From the NCBI RefSeq assembly GCF_001046895.1, contig NZ_CAQI01000029.1, positions 1 to 64,000 of the forward strand: DNA of 64,000 nt, read 5' to 3'. This DNA comes from Pseudarthrobacter siccitolerans (lineage in GTDB: Bacteria > Actinomycetota > Actinomycetes > Actinomycetales > Micrococcaceae). Both the position numbers and the translations under genes were made by a program. Numbering within the stretch: the first letter of the stretch is position 1; each line of letters opens with the position of its first letter. The notes beneath the pieces were generated by a model. That model searched no databases and had not been told where the DNA came from. It was given only the letters and a program-made list of their open reading frames with translations. This document shows, one piece after another, positions 41,422 through 51,867 of this stretch.

Positions 41422-42581
41422 TTATCGCTGCAGAGGCTGTTCAGGGCTTCCTGCGCCACGTCCTGCATCTCGTAGATCAACGGGTTCAGCTGGAGGGTTG
41501 GCGGGGCCGGCGGATAGGCAACCGACATGGTCAGCTGCCTGCTGCCGTCCTCGCTGGTCATGGCGATCATGCCGTAGCCGTCGGTGTCGCCCGGAAGGCC
41601 GTAGTAGAAACGGTTGTTGCAGGTGTTGTTCCACCGGCGCAGGGCAAAACCGTAATACTGGGAGTAGCCGCCCTTCATGGCCGTCACCGTGTCCGGCGGA
41701 AGCAGCCTGCCCTGCAGCAGTGCGGCATAGAACCTGTTCACTTCCTCCACCGTTGAGACGGCTCCGCCTGCGGGCAGTTCGGCCTGCCAGGCGGGATCCG
41801 CCGCGTCCAGCTGCCGGCCACCGGCGGTGATGTAGCCGTGGACCATGGCGGCTGATTGCGCTCCGCCCAGGCTGGTGGCCGTCAGGCCCAGTGGCTGGGC
41901 GACGTCTGCTGCCAGGACCCGGCCGATGCTCTGGCCGCGAAGCCGCTCGATGATCAGCCCCAGGGCGGCATAGTCGGACCGTGAGTAGTTGAAGATCTGC
42001 GCCAGCCTGCGTTCCCAGGGAACGGTGGCGGCCAGGGACAGCTGCTGTTCCAGGCTGAGCGGCCGGTTCATGGTTTCCTCCCACCCTCCGGAGGCCAGGA
42101 GGGGGACGGAGAAGTCGGGGAGGCCGGATTCGTGCGTTAACAGCTGGCGGACGGTGGTGGGCCCCGGCGGGTGGAGGACGCTGCCGAACTCGGGAAGGTA
42201 GGTGCTGACCTGGCTGTCCAGGTCGAGTTTGCCCTCGTCGTCCAGTTTGAGGACCGATACAGCCACCAGGGACTCGGTGATGCCGCCGATGCGGACGGGA
42301 TCGGCCACCGCGGCACGCTCACCCGTCGCCAGGTTCCGGACGCCGGCTGCGTGCGTCCAGCTGGTGCCGTTGTCCTTGACGGCGATCAATACCGCGGGTG
42401 CGCCTTCCTCCAGCATCCTCGAGCTGAAGGACTCCAGCAGGGTGAAAGCCGGCGGTTTGTCCGGTTCCGGCGGGCGCGGTTCTCCGGTGCAGCCGGCGGT
42501 CAATGCCACCAGCATGACCGTGCACAGGCCGGCCGCGATCCGCTTCCGCGGCCGGCCCCGGGTAGTGCCCATGTGACCCAT
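41418..42581 (-). CDS. Serine-hydrolase-fold lipoprotein lacking the catalytic Ser and Lys
   Basis: A 387-aa protein of the beta-lactamase/class C PBP fold with a lipobox (ALTAGC, Cys31). Where active members have SxTK after RIG, this one reads RIGGITES: Gly100 for Ser, Glu103 for Lys. The later Tyr motif is YSRSDY where YxN is usual. The fold is otherwise complete (HESGLPDF, GLIIERLRG). It therefore looks like an exported pseudoenzyme. It lies 21 nt after the ureidoglycine aminohydrolase gene, last in the glyoxylate operon. An alternative start is Met4. Confidence 0.85.
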   Translation of the reverse strand: MGHMGTTRGRPRKRIAAGLCTVMLVALTAGCTGEPRPPEPDKPPAFTLLESFSSRMLEEGAPAVLIAVKDNGTSWTHAAGVRNLATGERAAVADPVRIGGITESLVAVSVLKLDDEGKLDLDSQVSTYLPEFGSVLHPPGPTTVRQLLTHESGLPDFSVPLLASGGWEETMNRPLSLEQQLSLAATVPWERRLAQIFNYSRSDYAALGLIIERLRGQSIGRVLAADVAQPLGLTATSLGGAQSAAMVHGYITAGGRQLDAADPAWQAELPAGGAVSTVEEVNRFYAALLQGRLLPPDTVTAMKGGYSQYYGFALRRWNNTCNNRFYYGLPGDTDGYGMIAMTSEDGSRQLTMSVAYPPAPPTLQLNPLIYEMQDVAQEALNSLCSDN

Positions 42582-42602
42582 TTTCCCCCTTTGGGGAGGG
42601 GT

Positions 42603-43415
42603 TTAGGTGAGGCGGACCTGCCGGTTCATGTCCTTGTAGAGCAGGTAGCGGAACTCGCCCGGGCCGCCGGCGTAGCAGGCCTGCGGGCAGAAGGCGCGCA
42701 GCCACATAAAGTCGCCGGCCTCCACCTCCACCCAGTCGTTGTTGAGCAGGTACATGGCCTTGCCCTCCAGGACGTACAGGCCGTGCTCCATCACGTGGGT
42801 TTCCGGGAACGGGATGACGCCGCCGGGCTGGAACGTCACGATGTTCACCTGCATGTCGTGGGCCAGGTCGCTGGAGTCCGTGAAGCGGGTGGTTTTCCAG
42901 GCGCCGTCGGTGTCCGGCATCGCTGTCGGTTCGACGTCCTGTTCGTTGGTGACGAAGGACTTGGCCTCATACCCTTCGAGGCGTTCGTAGGCCTTGCGGA
43001 TCCAGTGGAAGGACACAACGTCGCTGGAAACGTTCTCCAGGCCCCACTCCGAACCGGCGGCCAGGTAGGCGTAGCCGCCCTCCTCCAACTGGTGGAGTTC
43101 GCCGTCCAGGGTGAGATTGACCTTGCCGCGGGTCACAAAAATGACGCCTTCCACGCCGGCTTCGAATTCGGCCTTGGGGGCGCCGCCGCCCGGGCCGATC
43201 TCCACGATCAGCTGCGAGAACGTGGTGGCGAAGCCTGAGATGGGGCGGGCGATGATCCAGGAGCGGGTGTTCGAAAAGCCCGGCAGGTTGGACGTGACGA
43301 TGTCCGTCATCACGCCCTTCGGGATCACCGTGTACGCCTCGGTGACGATGGCCCGCTCGGTGGTCAGGTGGGTCTGCGGCGGCAGCCCGCCGGTGGGGGA
43401 GTAGTACTTGCCCAT
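42603..43415 (-). CDS. allE: (S)-ureidoglycine aminohydrolase
   Basis: A 270-aa bicupin. It starts MGKYYSPTGGLPPQT, the family start, with metal ligands in the second cupin (PFPETHVMEHGLYVLEGKAMYLLN). It releases ammonia from ureidoglycine to give ureidoglycolate, the step after allantoate. The ATG at 43,415 is chosen because it restores that start; the long frame upstream is spurious. Confidence 0.9.
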   Translation of the reverse strand: MGKYYSPTGGLPPQTHLTTERAIVTEAYTVIPKGVMTDIVTSNLPGFSNTRSWIIARPISGFATTFSQLIVEIGPGGGAPKAEFEAGVEGVIFVTRGKVNLTLDGELHQLEEGGYAYLAAGSEWGLENVSSDVVSFHWIRKAYERLEGYEAKSFVTNEQDVEPTAMPDTDGAWKTTRFTDSSDLAHDMQVNIVTFQPGGVIPFPETHVMEHGLYVLEGKAMYLLNNDWVEVEAGDFMWLRAFCPQACYAGGPGEFRYLLYKDMNRQVRLT

Positions 43416-43429
43416 AACTGGTTCCTTAC

Positions 43430-44722
43430 TTAGGAGTTGGAAGTGGTGGCGAGCCGCGGGTGGGCCAGTCCGGTCAGTTGCGGAATTCCGACGCCGGCAA
43501 GCGCCTGGACTTCCTCGGCACCCACTGCGCCGCACTGGACGCCGCGCAGGACGAACGCTGCAAGGGCGCGGGCCGTGGCGGGCTCGTCCATCACGCCGCC
43601 GTCGGTCTGCTCTGCGTTGTCCCGTTCCACGTAGGTCCGCAGGCGGGCCGCGGCGGCCGGAAGGCCCTGCCGGTAGAAGGCGTAGGTGGCGGCGAAGCGG
43701 CTGGGCAGCTGCGCCGGATGCAGGTCCCAGCCCTGGTAGTAGCCGCGTTCCAGCGAGCGGCGGACCAGCCGGCCGTGCAGCCGCCACGCGTTTTCCACGT
43801 TGTCGCCGACGGGGATGATATTGGTGGATCCGTCCGAGAGCCTGATGCCCGTTCCGGCCACGGCCAGCTGCATGACTTCCTTGGCGAAGTCGGCCACCGG
43901 GTGCTCCATGGACTGGTACTCGGCCGAGATCTGCAGCGACGCGGAGTAGTCGTATGTGCCGTAGTGCAGGCCGCTGATCCGGCCCGGGACGGCGTGCGGC
44001 AGCTGCGCCACGGGCGACGTTCCTTCCGGCCCCAGGATCAGCTGCGGGGTTTCCACCTGCACCTCGAAGCGGAGCCGCCCGGCCGGGAGTGAGTGTACTT
44101 CCTCAAGCCGGGAGACGGCGTAGTCCATGGCCTTGACCTGGGCCACGGTGGTCACCTTGGGCAGCGTCAGGACCAGGCCCTCCGGCAGCTCGCCCGCCGC
44201 CGCCAGGCCCGAAACGAACAGGTCCAGCGTCCGCAGCCCGCGTGAGCGGGTGGCCGCCTCGAAGCACTTGAAGCGGATGCCGATGAACGGGGGAGCGGAC
44301 CCGGCCGCGGCTGCGGCGGCCACAGCGGATGCCGCGGCAACTGCGGCGGCGTCCTCGGCGTCGTCGCCCCTGTCCCCGAAGCCGTCCTCAAAATCGAGCC
44401 GCAGGTCCTCGATCGGTTCGGAGGCCAGCTTCGCTTCGACGCGCGGGGCAACAGCCTGCGCCAGCGCGGCGTCCTGGCCCAGCAGGCCACCGAGCTTTTC
44501 CAGTCCGCCGTGGGCGCTGGCCGCGGCCAGTGCCTCGGCGCCCCAGTCCGCAGCGAACGACGGCGTAAACCGGTCCGCGGGCACGTACACCGTGTGGACG
44601 GGTTGGCGGGAGCCGTCATCGCCGGGGTAGTTCTGCTCCAGCAGGCGGTCCGTGGCGGCCAGCTGCCCGTCGATGGCCGCCAGGTCCCCGGCGGACAGTG
44701 ACGGCTTGGGTGCTGCTGCCAT
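43430..44722 (-). CDS. HpcH/citrate-lyase-like aldolase family protein (DUF6986)
   Basis: A 430-aa protein of the TIM-barrel CitE/HpcH fold: IEDLRLDFEDGFG (Mg-binding acidic strand), RFEVQVETPQLIL and LHYGTYDYSA. Actinobacterial allantoin loci often carry it between malate synthase and allE. A role in making or cleaving a glyoxylate or malyl-type intermediate is plausible but unproven. It starts 3 nt after the aceB stop. Confidence 0.75.
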   Translation of the reverse strand: MAAAPKPSLSAGDLAAIDGQLAATDRLLEQNYPGDDGSRQPVHTVYVPADRFTPSFAADWGAEALAAASAHGGLEKLGGLLGQDAALAQAVAPRVEAKLASEPIEDLRLDFEDGFGDRGDDAEDAAAVAAASAVAAAAAAGSAPPFIGIRFKCFEAATRSRGLRTLDLFVSGLAAAGELPEGLVLTLPKVTTVAQVKAMDYAVSRLEEVHSLPAGRLRFEVQVETPQLILGPEGTSPVAQLPHAVPGRISGLHYGTYDYSASLQISAEYQSMEHPVADFAKEVMQLAVAGTGIRLSDGSTNIIPVGDNVENAWRLHGRLVRRSLERGYYQGWDLHPAQLPSRFAATYAFYRQGLPAAAARLRTYVERDNAEQTDGGVMDEPATARALAAFVLRGVQCGAVGAEEVQALAGVGIPQLTGLAHPRLATTSNS

Positions 44723-44725
44723 GCC

Positions 44726-46324
44726 TCAGCCCACCAGTTCGTAGGCCGGGGTGGTGAGGAAATCTGTGTAGTCCTCGGACAGGCAGATGTCCGCGATCAG
44801 TTCACTGGCCGGCTGGTAGTAGCGGCGGAAGGCTTCGTCGCCGAATTCGGTGCGGAGCCGCTCGGTTTCCTCGCCCAGGATCCGTTCCACCAGTTCGCGG
44901 GTGACCGTGTTGCCGGTGTCCGCGAGGACCGACTTGTTGCGGATCTGCTGCCACACCTGGGAGCGGGAGATTTCGGCGGTGGCGGCGTCCTCCATCAGGT
45001 TGTGGATGGCCACCGCACCGTTCCCGGACAGCCAGACCGCCGTGTAGGCGATGGCCACGTACAGGTTCAGGCGCAGCCCGGCTTCGGTGACCTGGCCCTC
45101 GGCGGAGGTGACGTCCAGCAGCTGCTCCGCAGTCACGTTGACCTCAGGACGCTGCTTGTCCAGCTGGTTCGGCTTGTCGCCGAGCACTGCATCAAACACC
45201 TCCCGGCAGGTGGGCACGAGGTCCGGGTGTGCCACCCAGGAGCCGTCGAAGCCGTCATTTGCCTCGCGGGTCTTGTCGGCGCGGACCTTCGCGAAGGCAG
45301 CCTCGGTGACCTCGGGGTGCCGGCGGTTGGGGATCACGGCCGCCATGCCGCCCATGGCAAAGGCGCCGCGCTTGTGGCAGGTCTTGACCAGCAGTTCGGT
45401 GTACGCGCGCATGAACGGGGCGGTCATGGCAACCGAGGCGCGGTCCGGGAGGACGAACTCCTCGCCGGCGTCGCGGAAGTACTTGATGATACTGAACAGG
45501 TAGTCCCAGCGGCCGGCGTTCAGGCCGGAGGCGTGGTCGCGCAGTTCGTACAGGATCTCATCCATCTCGAACGCGGCCGGGATGGTCTCGATCAGCACGG
45601 TGGCGCGGATGGTGCCCTGGCCCAGTCCCAGGTAGTCCTGGGCGAAGACGAAGACGTCGTTCCACAGCCGCGCCTCGAGGTGGCTTTCCATCTTGGGCAG
45701 GTAGTAGTACGGTCCCTGCCCGTTGAGCACCAGCTGCTTGGCGACGTGGAAGAAGTGCAGGCCGAAGTCCACCAGCGCACCAACGGCAGGCTCGCCGTTG
45801 AGCAGCAGGTGCTTTTCCTGCATGTGCCAGCCGCGGGGGCGGGCCACCACCACGGCGAGCGGCGCGTCCGTGCGGAGCCTGTACTCCTTGCCCTCCGCCG
45901 AGGTGTAGCTGAGGGTGCCCTGGGCGGCGTCGCGGAGGTTCAGGATGGCGTCGATGACGTTGCCCCAGGTGGGGGTGCTGGCATCCTCGAGGTCCGCGAG
46001 CCACACCTTGGCGCCTGAGTTCAATGCGTTAATGGCCATCTTTGCCGGTGAGGCGGGTCCGGTCATCTCCACCCGGCGGTCCTGCAAAGCCGCCGGTGCC
46101 GGCGCAACTTTCCAGTCGCCGTCGCGCACGTCCTGGGTTTCCGGCAGGAAGTCCAGCTTGCCGGTGTCCGCCACGCGCTGGCGCTTGACGGCACGGGCAG
46201 CCAGGAGTTCGTTGCGGGTGCCGGCGAAGCGGGTGTGGAGCTCCTCGATGAAGGCCAGGGCCTTCGGGGTGAGGATCTCCTCCGCGCGCTCGATGGGCCG
46301 GGGGTCTGTGACAGTGATGGCCAT
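44726..46324 (-). CDS. aceB: Malate synthase A
   Basis: A 532-aa enzyme that condenses glyoxylate and acetyl-CoA to malate. Signatures: [46 protein letters not shown] (catalytic Mg region) and [12 protein letters not shown]. Isoform A length. In this operon it would consume glyoxylate from allantoin and not from the isocitrate lyase shunt. ATG 46,324 follows AAGGAAAGG. Confidence 0.95.
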   Translation of the reverse strand: MAITVTDPRPIERAEEILTPKALAFIEELHTRFAGTRNELLAARAVKRQRVADTGKLDFLPETQDVRDGDWKVAPAPAALQDRRVEMTGPASPAKMAINALNSGAKVWLADLEDASTPTWGNVIDAILNLRDAAQGTLSYTSAEGKEYRLRTDAPLAVVVARPRGWHMQEKHLLLNGEPAVGALVDFGLHFFHVAKQLVLNGQGPYYYLPKMESHLEARLWNDVFVFAQDYLGLGQGTIRATVLIETIPAAFEMDEILYELRDHASGLNAGRWDYLFSIIKYFRDAGEEFVLPDRASVAMTAPFMRAYTELLVKTCHKRGAFAMGGMAAVIPNRRHPEVTEAAFAKVRADKTREANDGFDGSWVAHPDLVPTCREVFDAVLGDKPNQLDKQRPEVNVTAEQLLDVTSAEGQVTEAGLRLNLYVAIAYTAVWLSGNGAVAIHNLMEDAATAEISRSQVWQQIRNKSVLADTGNTVTRELVERILGEETERLRTEFGDEAFRRYYQPASELIADICLSEDYTDFLTTPAYELVG

Positions 46325-46361
46325 TTCTGGTCCTTTCCTTGTACTGAAGTCAGGCGGTGAA

Positions 46362-47801
<1,440 letters not shown>

Positions 47802-47877
47802 TGAATGTCCTCCTGTTGGGCCTTCCGTGAGGCCATGTCCGGTCTGTCTTTTCGAAATCAATGTTTTCGTATTATGG

Positions 47878-47919
47878 ATATTATTATCTGCAAGATGGAA
47901 ATACAAGCCCTCCTTGTAT
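47878..47919 (-). promoter_or_regulatory. Malic enzyme operon promoter with overlapping inverted repeat
   Basis: On the minus strand TTGTAT (47,906-47,901), a 17-base spacer and TAATAT (47,883-47,878). The -35 lies in the perfect inverted repeat ATACAAG-N5-CTTGTAT (47,901-47,919). The divergent IclR gene begins at 48,035, so this is the likely IclR site. Confidence 0.6.
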
Positions 47920-48034
47920 GACCGGTACGGGGCATCGCGCAGTGAACCGGGGTGCTGTATGTTGGGTGTTCTAAGCAATTCTTTTCACGATGCGGATAAG
48001 AGTTGTCAGATTCCGAGCCGTAGGAGACAACGGA

Positions 48035-48790
48035 ATGGCAGAAAAAGCCTCGGGCGGTGTGCAGTCGGTAGAGCGCGTATTCGAACTGCTGGAGCTCATC
48101 ACGGATGCCGGCGGCGACGTGACGCTCAGTGAACTGTCCTCGTCCACAGACCTTCCGCTGCCCACCATCCACCGCCTGCTGCGGACACTGGTGTCCCTGG
48201 GCTATATCCGCCAGCTGCCCAACCGGCGCTATGCGCTGGGCCCGCGGCTCATCCGGCTGGGTGAAGGTGCGAACAAGCAGCTGGGTGCTGTGGCGCGTCC
48301 GCAGCTCAAGACGCTGGTGGACCGGCTGGGGGAGACCTCGAACATGGCCGTGCTGGACTCGGACATGGTGATCTACGTGGCACAGGTGCCCTCGCTGCAC
48401 TCGATGCGCATGTTCACCGAGGTGGGCCGGCGCGCCCATACCCACGCCACCGGCGTCGGGAAGGCCATCCTCGCGCAGCTGGATGACGAGACGGTCCGCG
48501 GCATCGTGACCCGTGCCGGGATGCCGACGCCCACCGCTAAGAGCATTGGTGATGTCGAGGAACTCCTGGCAGACCTCAAGCTCATCCGCGAGCGGGGCTA
48601 CTCCATTGACGAGGAGGAGCAGGAGCTTGGTGTGCGGTGCTTCGCCATGGCGGTGCCCAACGCCCCCACCCCGACAGCCATCTCGGTCTCCGGTCCCGTC
48701 TCCCGCGTGGACGAGCACTTCGCCGACAAGGCCGTGCCCGTCCTCCGCGAAGCCGCCGAAGCCATTTCGCTGGAACTGAACCGCACCTGA
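48035..48790 (+). CDS. IclR-family transcriptional regulator
   Basis: A 251-aa regulator: N-terminal winged helix (VERVFELLELITDAGGDVTLSEL, LPTIHRLLRTL) and a C-terminal effector domain (GVGKAILAQLDDE, GYSIDEEEQELGVRCFA). AllR, which senses glyoxylate or allantoin in the purine pathway, belongs here. It stands between the glyoxylate operon and the uricase and permease genes. ATG 48,035 follows TAGGAGA. Confidence 0.92.
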   Translation: MAEKASGGVQSVERVFELLELITDAGGDVTLSELSSSTDLPLPTIHRLLRTLVSLGYIRQLPNRRYALGPRLIRLGEGANKQLGAVARPQLKTLVDRLGETSNMAVLDSDMVIYVAQVPSLHSMRMFTEVGRRAHTHATGVGKAILAQLDDETVRGIVTRAGMPTPTAKSIGDVEELLADLKLIRERGYSIDEEEQELGVRCFAMAVPNAPTPTAISVSGPVSRVDEHFADKAVPVLREAAEAISLELNRT

Positions 48791-48796
48791 CCTCCT

Positions 48797-48861
48797 GGAG
48801 TTTTTGTCCACATATGCAGACTTAAAGTGTCATTTGCCCTGCATATCTGGACAAAAACTCC
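48797..48861. repeat. 65-nt hairpin element, copy 1
   Basis: Arms GGAGTTTTTGTCCA / TGGACAAAAACTCC enclose a variable loop. It lies between the convergent IclR and permease genes and may act as a bidirectional terminator. Two more copies of exactly 65 nt are at 50,520 and 63,556. Confidence 0.85.
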
Positions 48862-48928
48862 CGAAGCCATGCGCGACGGCGGCCCGCTCCTTCCGGAAGC
48901 GGGCCGCCTTTGTTGCGGGCACAGGATG

Positions 48929-50434
48929 CTAGTGCTCTGCCGCCTTCTCGGACGACTCGACCCGGACTTCCTTGCCGTCGCAGTCGATGAGCTTGCCGCC
49001 TTCGAAGCGGTCGCCGTCGGCCAGGCATTTGAGGTCCTCTTCCCGGACCACACGCTCGGTTCCGGCCACAAACACGGACTGGTTCTCCGAGTTGCCCGCC
49101 TTGAGGTGGTTGAAGAGCAGGTTCAGCAGGATGGCCATCACTGCGGCGGAGCTGATGCCGGAGTGGAAGATGGTGCCGAACCAGGACGGGAACTGGTCGT
49201 AGAACGAGGGGGCGGCGATGGGGATCATGCCGAACCCGATGGACGCCGCCACGATGATCAGGTTCATGTTGTTCCTGTACTCCACCTTGGACAGCGTGCG
49301 GATGCCGCTGGCGGCCACCGTGCCGAAGAGTACGACGCCGGCGCCTCCGAGCACAGGCGTCGGCACCGCTGCGACCACGCGGCCAAGGACCGGCAGGAGA
49401 CCGAGGATCACCAGGATCAGGCCGCCCGCGCTGACCACGAAGCGGCTCTTGACGCCGGTGATGGCCACCAGGCCCACGTTCTGGGCGAACGCGCTCTGGG
49501 TGAAGGAGTTGAACAGCGGTGAGATAGCGGAGGAGAGCATGTCTGCCCGGAGACCGTCGCCGATCCGCTTGGAGTCGACCTTGGTGCCCACGATCTCGCC
49601 CACGGCAATGATGTCCGCCGAGGTCTCGGTCAAGGTGACCAGGATGACGATCAGCATGGAAATGATGGCGGCAATCTCGAACACCGGGGCGCCGAAGGCG
49701 AACGGGGTGGGGAACGCGACGATCTCGCCCTGGCCAACCTTGGAGAAATCAGCCATGCCGAAGGCGAACGCGATCAGGGTGCCCAGGACCATGGCCAGCA
49801 GGATGGAGAGCCGGGAAATCGCGGCGCTGCCCACCTTGCTGAGCAGGAGGACGATGGCCATGGTGGCCGCGGCCAGCCCGATGTTGGCCATGCTGCCGTA
49901 GTTCTCAGCCTTGCTGTTGCCGCCCATGGCCCAGTTGGCGGCCACCGGCATCAGGGTCAGCCCGATGGTGGTGATCACCGTGCCGGTCACCACGGGCGGG
50001 AAGAACCGGATGATCTTCGAGAACAGCGGAGTGATCAGCAGGCCGATCAGTGAAGCGGCAATAACGGACCCGAAGACTGCCTGGATACCGCCGCCGCCGT
50101 GCACGATGGCCACCATGGTGGAGACGCCCGCGAAGGAAACGCCCTGGACCAGCGGCAGCTGCGAGCCGAAGAAGCGGATGCCCACTGTCTGCAGGATGGT
50201 GGCCAGTCCGCCGACAAAGAGGCAGGCCGCGATCAGCAGGCCGATGTCCTGCGAGGACATTCCGGCAGCGGCGCCGATGATCAGGGGCGGGGCGATAATG
50301 CCGCCGTACATGGTGAGGACGTGCTGGAAACCGTAGGCGAAGGTGCTGGCGATGGGGAGCTTTTGGTCCTCAGGCCTTGCCGAACGGGTGCCTTTTCCGG
50401 CGGCAGCAGCGGCCGGTTTCTTTCTGATGTTCAT
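48929..50434 (-). CDS. NCS2 family xanthine/uric acid permease
   Basis: A 501-aa nucleobase-cation symporter with about 14 membrane segments: FQHVLTMYGGIIAPPLIIG at the start (family motif), and SVNQTGVF-like region FNSFTQSAFAQNVGLVAITGVKSR. NCS2 members in uricase loci import xanthine or urate. It lies 174 nt after uricase. Its upstream region holds two small direct repeats (see finding). Confidence 0.92.
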   Translation of the reverse strand: MNIRKKPAAAAAGKGTRSARPEDQKLPIASTFAYGFQHVLTMYGGIIAPPLIIGAAAGMSSQDIGLLIAACLFVGGLATILQTVGIRFFGSQLPLVQGVSFAGVSTMVAIVHGGGGIQAVFGSVIAASLIGLLITPLFSKIIRFFPPVVTGTVITTIGLTLMPVAANWAMGGNSKAENYGSMANIGLAAATMAIVLLLSKVGSAAISRLSILLAMVLGTLIAFAFGMADFSKVGQGEIVAFPTPFAFGAPVFEIAAIISMLIVILVTLTETSADIIAVGEIVGTKVDSKRIGDGLRADMLSSAISPLFNSFTQSAFAQNVGLVAITGVKSRFVVSAGGLILVILGLLPVLGRVVAAVPTPVLGGAGVVLFGTVAASGIRTLSKVEYRNNMNLIIVAASIGFGMIPIAAPSFYDQFPSWFGTIFHSGISSAAVMAILLNLLFNHLKAGNSENQSVFVAGTERVVREEDLKCLADGDRFEGGKLIDCDGKEVRVESSEKAAEH

Positions 50435-50466
50435 GGCAGACTTTCTTGGTTCATGGCAGACGACAT

Positions 50467-50494
50467 TGTCTGGCTAACGGTGTCTGGCTAACGG
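50467..50494. repeat. 14-bp tandem repeat upstream of the permease
   Basis: TGTCTGGCTAACGG occurs twice in a row at 50,467-50,480 and 50,481-50,494. A second duplication (GTTCATGGCAGAC at 50,429-50,441 and 50,449-50,461) spans the permease start codon. Confidence 0.75.
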
Positions 50495-50519
50495 TGTTGA
50501 AAGACGTGGGTGGGTGCCC

Positions 50520-50584
50520 GGAGTTTTTGTCCAGCTATGCAGGCTTCAGGGGTGCTGAAGTCGTCTTATCTGGACAAAAACTCC
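50520..50584. repeat. 65-nt hairpin element, copy 2
   Basis: Arms GGAGTTTTTGTCCAG (50,520) / CTGGACAAAAACTCC (50,570). It lies between the uricase stop and the permease start and probably ends the uricase transcript. Confidence 0.85.
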
Positions 50585-50608
50585 GGGCCCGTTGGTGTTG
50601 TTGCGGGC

Positions 50609-51517
50609 TTAGCAGAAGCCGGCGATGCCGGACCAGGCGATGTCCGCCGGGGTGGCGTCCTCGCGCTGGACGGTGGCCTCGATCAGGCCGTAGGGGCGGT
50701 CTGCGGCGAAGAAGACCTCGTTGGGGTTGTCGAGGCCGAACGGCGAGAGGTCCACAAGGAAGTGGTGCTTGTTGGGCATCGAGAACTTGATCTCGTCGAT
50801 TTCGCTGTGGGCTTCCAGCACTTTGGTGCCCATGTCGAACAGGGTCTGCTGGAGGGCGTGGGAGTACTTCTCCGTGAAACCTTCGAGCAGGAGTCCCTTG
50901 ACGTCGTCGTAGCTCTTGTTGAAGTCCAGGGTGCTGAAGTCGGTGCCGGTCTTGAAGCGCCAGCGGGCCGAGACATCGGTGGCCAGGATGCGGTCCGTGG
51001 TTTCGGGCAGGGTGGTGTACTTGTCCTTCGGGTAGCCCACGAAGCCGGACTGGGTGGACTTCAGGACTGTGAGGTCCTTGAGCCCGGAGATCAGGTGGGT
51101 GGTGGCGCCGTCGCGGACCAGGACTGCGGTGCGGACTTCCTGGCCGTTGCGCACGAAGGAGTGGTTGTGCTCGGTTCCGTGCGCCTGGATCCGGTCCCAG
51201 CTGTAAGACTCGGCTTCCCAGCGGCCGCCGGTGACCCAGTCGAAGCTGGAGGTGAAGTGCTCGCCGAGGCGAAGCAGGAACGCCTCGGGCGAGCCGACGC
51301 CCTCACGGGCGAAGGCGTAAATGGTGTTCTTCTGGGTGTCAGTGGCCACCACGTGGGCGTTGTCGCCCTCAAGGTGTGCGGCCGCGAAATCGCCCCGCAG
51401 TTGCGAGGTGACGTTGAGGTCTTCGATTTCGTGGCGGTCGGTGTCGCGGGTGATCTTGACGACCCGGACCTCGGCCTTGCCGTACTGGTTCTCGCCGAGG
51501 ATGATCTTGCTGCTCAT
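50609..51517 (-). CDS. Urate oxidase (uricase)
   Basis: A 302-aa cofactor-free oxidase that turns urate into 5-hydroxyisourate. Signatures: LGENQYGKAEVRVVKITR at the start, DNAHVVATDTQKNTIYAFAR with the catalytic Thr, HNHSFVR, and PNKHHFLVDL near the end. Start ATG 51,517 gives the family N terminus. The 5' leader is long and contains a palindrome and a terminator-like hairpin. The enzymes for the next two steps (HIU hydrolase, OHCU decarboxylase) are not beside it. Confidence 0.95.
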   Translation of the reverse strand: MSSKIILGENQYGKAEVRVVKITRDTDRHEIEDLNVTSQLRGDFAAAHLEGDNAHVVATDTQKNTIYAFAREGVGSPEAFLLRLGEHFTSSFDWVTGGRWEAESYSWDRIQAHGTEHNHSFVRNGQEVRTAVLVRDGATTHLISGLKDLTVLKSTQSGFVGYPKDKYTTLPETTDRILATDVSARWRFKTGTDFSTLDFNKSYDDVKGLLLEGFTEKYSHALQQTLFDMGTKVLEAHSEIDEIKFSMPNKHHFLVDLSPFGLDNPNEVFFAADRPYGLIEATVQREDATPADIAWSGIAGFC

Positions 51518-51541
51518 GGTCTTTTCCCAACTTCCGGTAAG

Positions 51542-51557
51542 TGGAACCCAGGTTCCA
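51542..51557. promoter_or_regulatory. Palindrome TGGAACC-CA-GGTTCCA in the uricase leader
   Basis: A perfect 16-bp palindrome 25 bases upstream of the uricase start. TTCCA/TGGAA spacing is similar to known IclR-type sites, so it is a candidate operator. Confidence 0.5.
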
Positions 51558-51610
51558 TCACTGAAATTAAGCGCGCATTTCAAGCGCGTTTCCGGTGGAG
51601 CCGACCCAAC

Positions 51611-51642
51611 AAAAAAGAGCCGGCATCCATTGATGCCAGCTC
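51611..51642 (-). terminator. Terminator-like hairpin inside the uricase leader (possible attenuator)
   Basis: GAGC-x-GGCATC arms with a 4-base loop followed by TTTTTT on the minus strand. No minus-strand gene ends here: the next one upstream begins its stop at 52,233 beyond another terminator. The hairpin would therefore stop transcripts started for uricase unless antitermination occurs. Confidence 0.6.
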
Positions 51643-51728
51643 ATTACGACCCTGCCTGCTGCTCCCAGGTTACGTGACCTCCGCCACGAATTGACAACCA
51701 GCGTACCTCCGGAAACCGGTGGTGTACA

Positions 51729-51754
51729 TCACAAAACGAAAATTCCCTTTGTGA
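51729..51754. promoter_or_regulatory. Inverted repeat TCACAAA-N12-TTTGTGA
   Basis: Perfect 7-bp arms in the AT-rich space between the uricase leader and the divergent small gene. A second repeat TTCCACA-N22-TGTGGAA lies at 51,805-51,840 just before the small gene. The rest of the 51,518-51,867 gap is described in the two neighbouring entries. Confidence 0.45.
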
Positions 51755-51867
51755 CCACATCCTTGGCCGACCGTTGACGAATCAGTGGAGGCGGCCCTAA
51801 GCTCTTCCACATAGCAAAAGTTATTTTCCATTTTGTGGAACTGACCCAGACCTCGAAGGAGGAACAG

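Noticed and set aside
42603..43787. The 394-residue frame as the full ureidoglycine aminohydrolase
   Set aside because: Only the part from 43,415 matches the family; the upstream 120 residues are low-complexity read-through opposite to the aldolase gene.
45002..46018. A 338-aa plus-strand frame opposite malate synthase
   Set aside because: Composition is that of an antisense shadow and malate synthase is certain.
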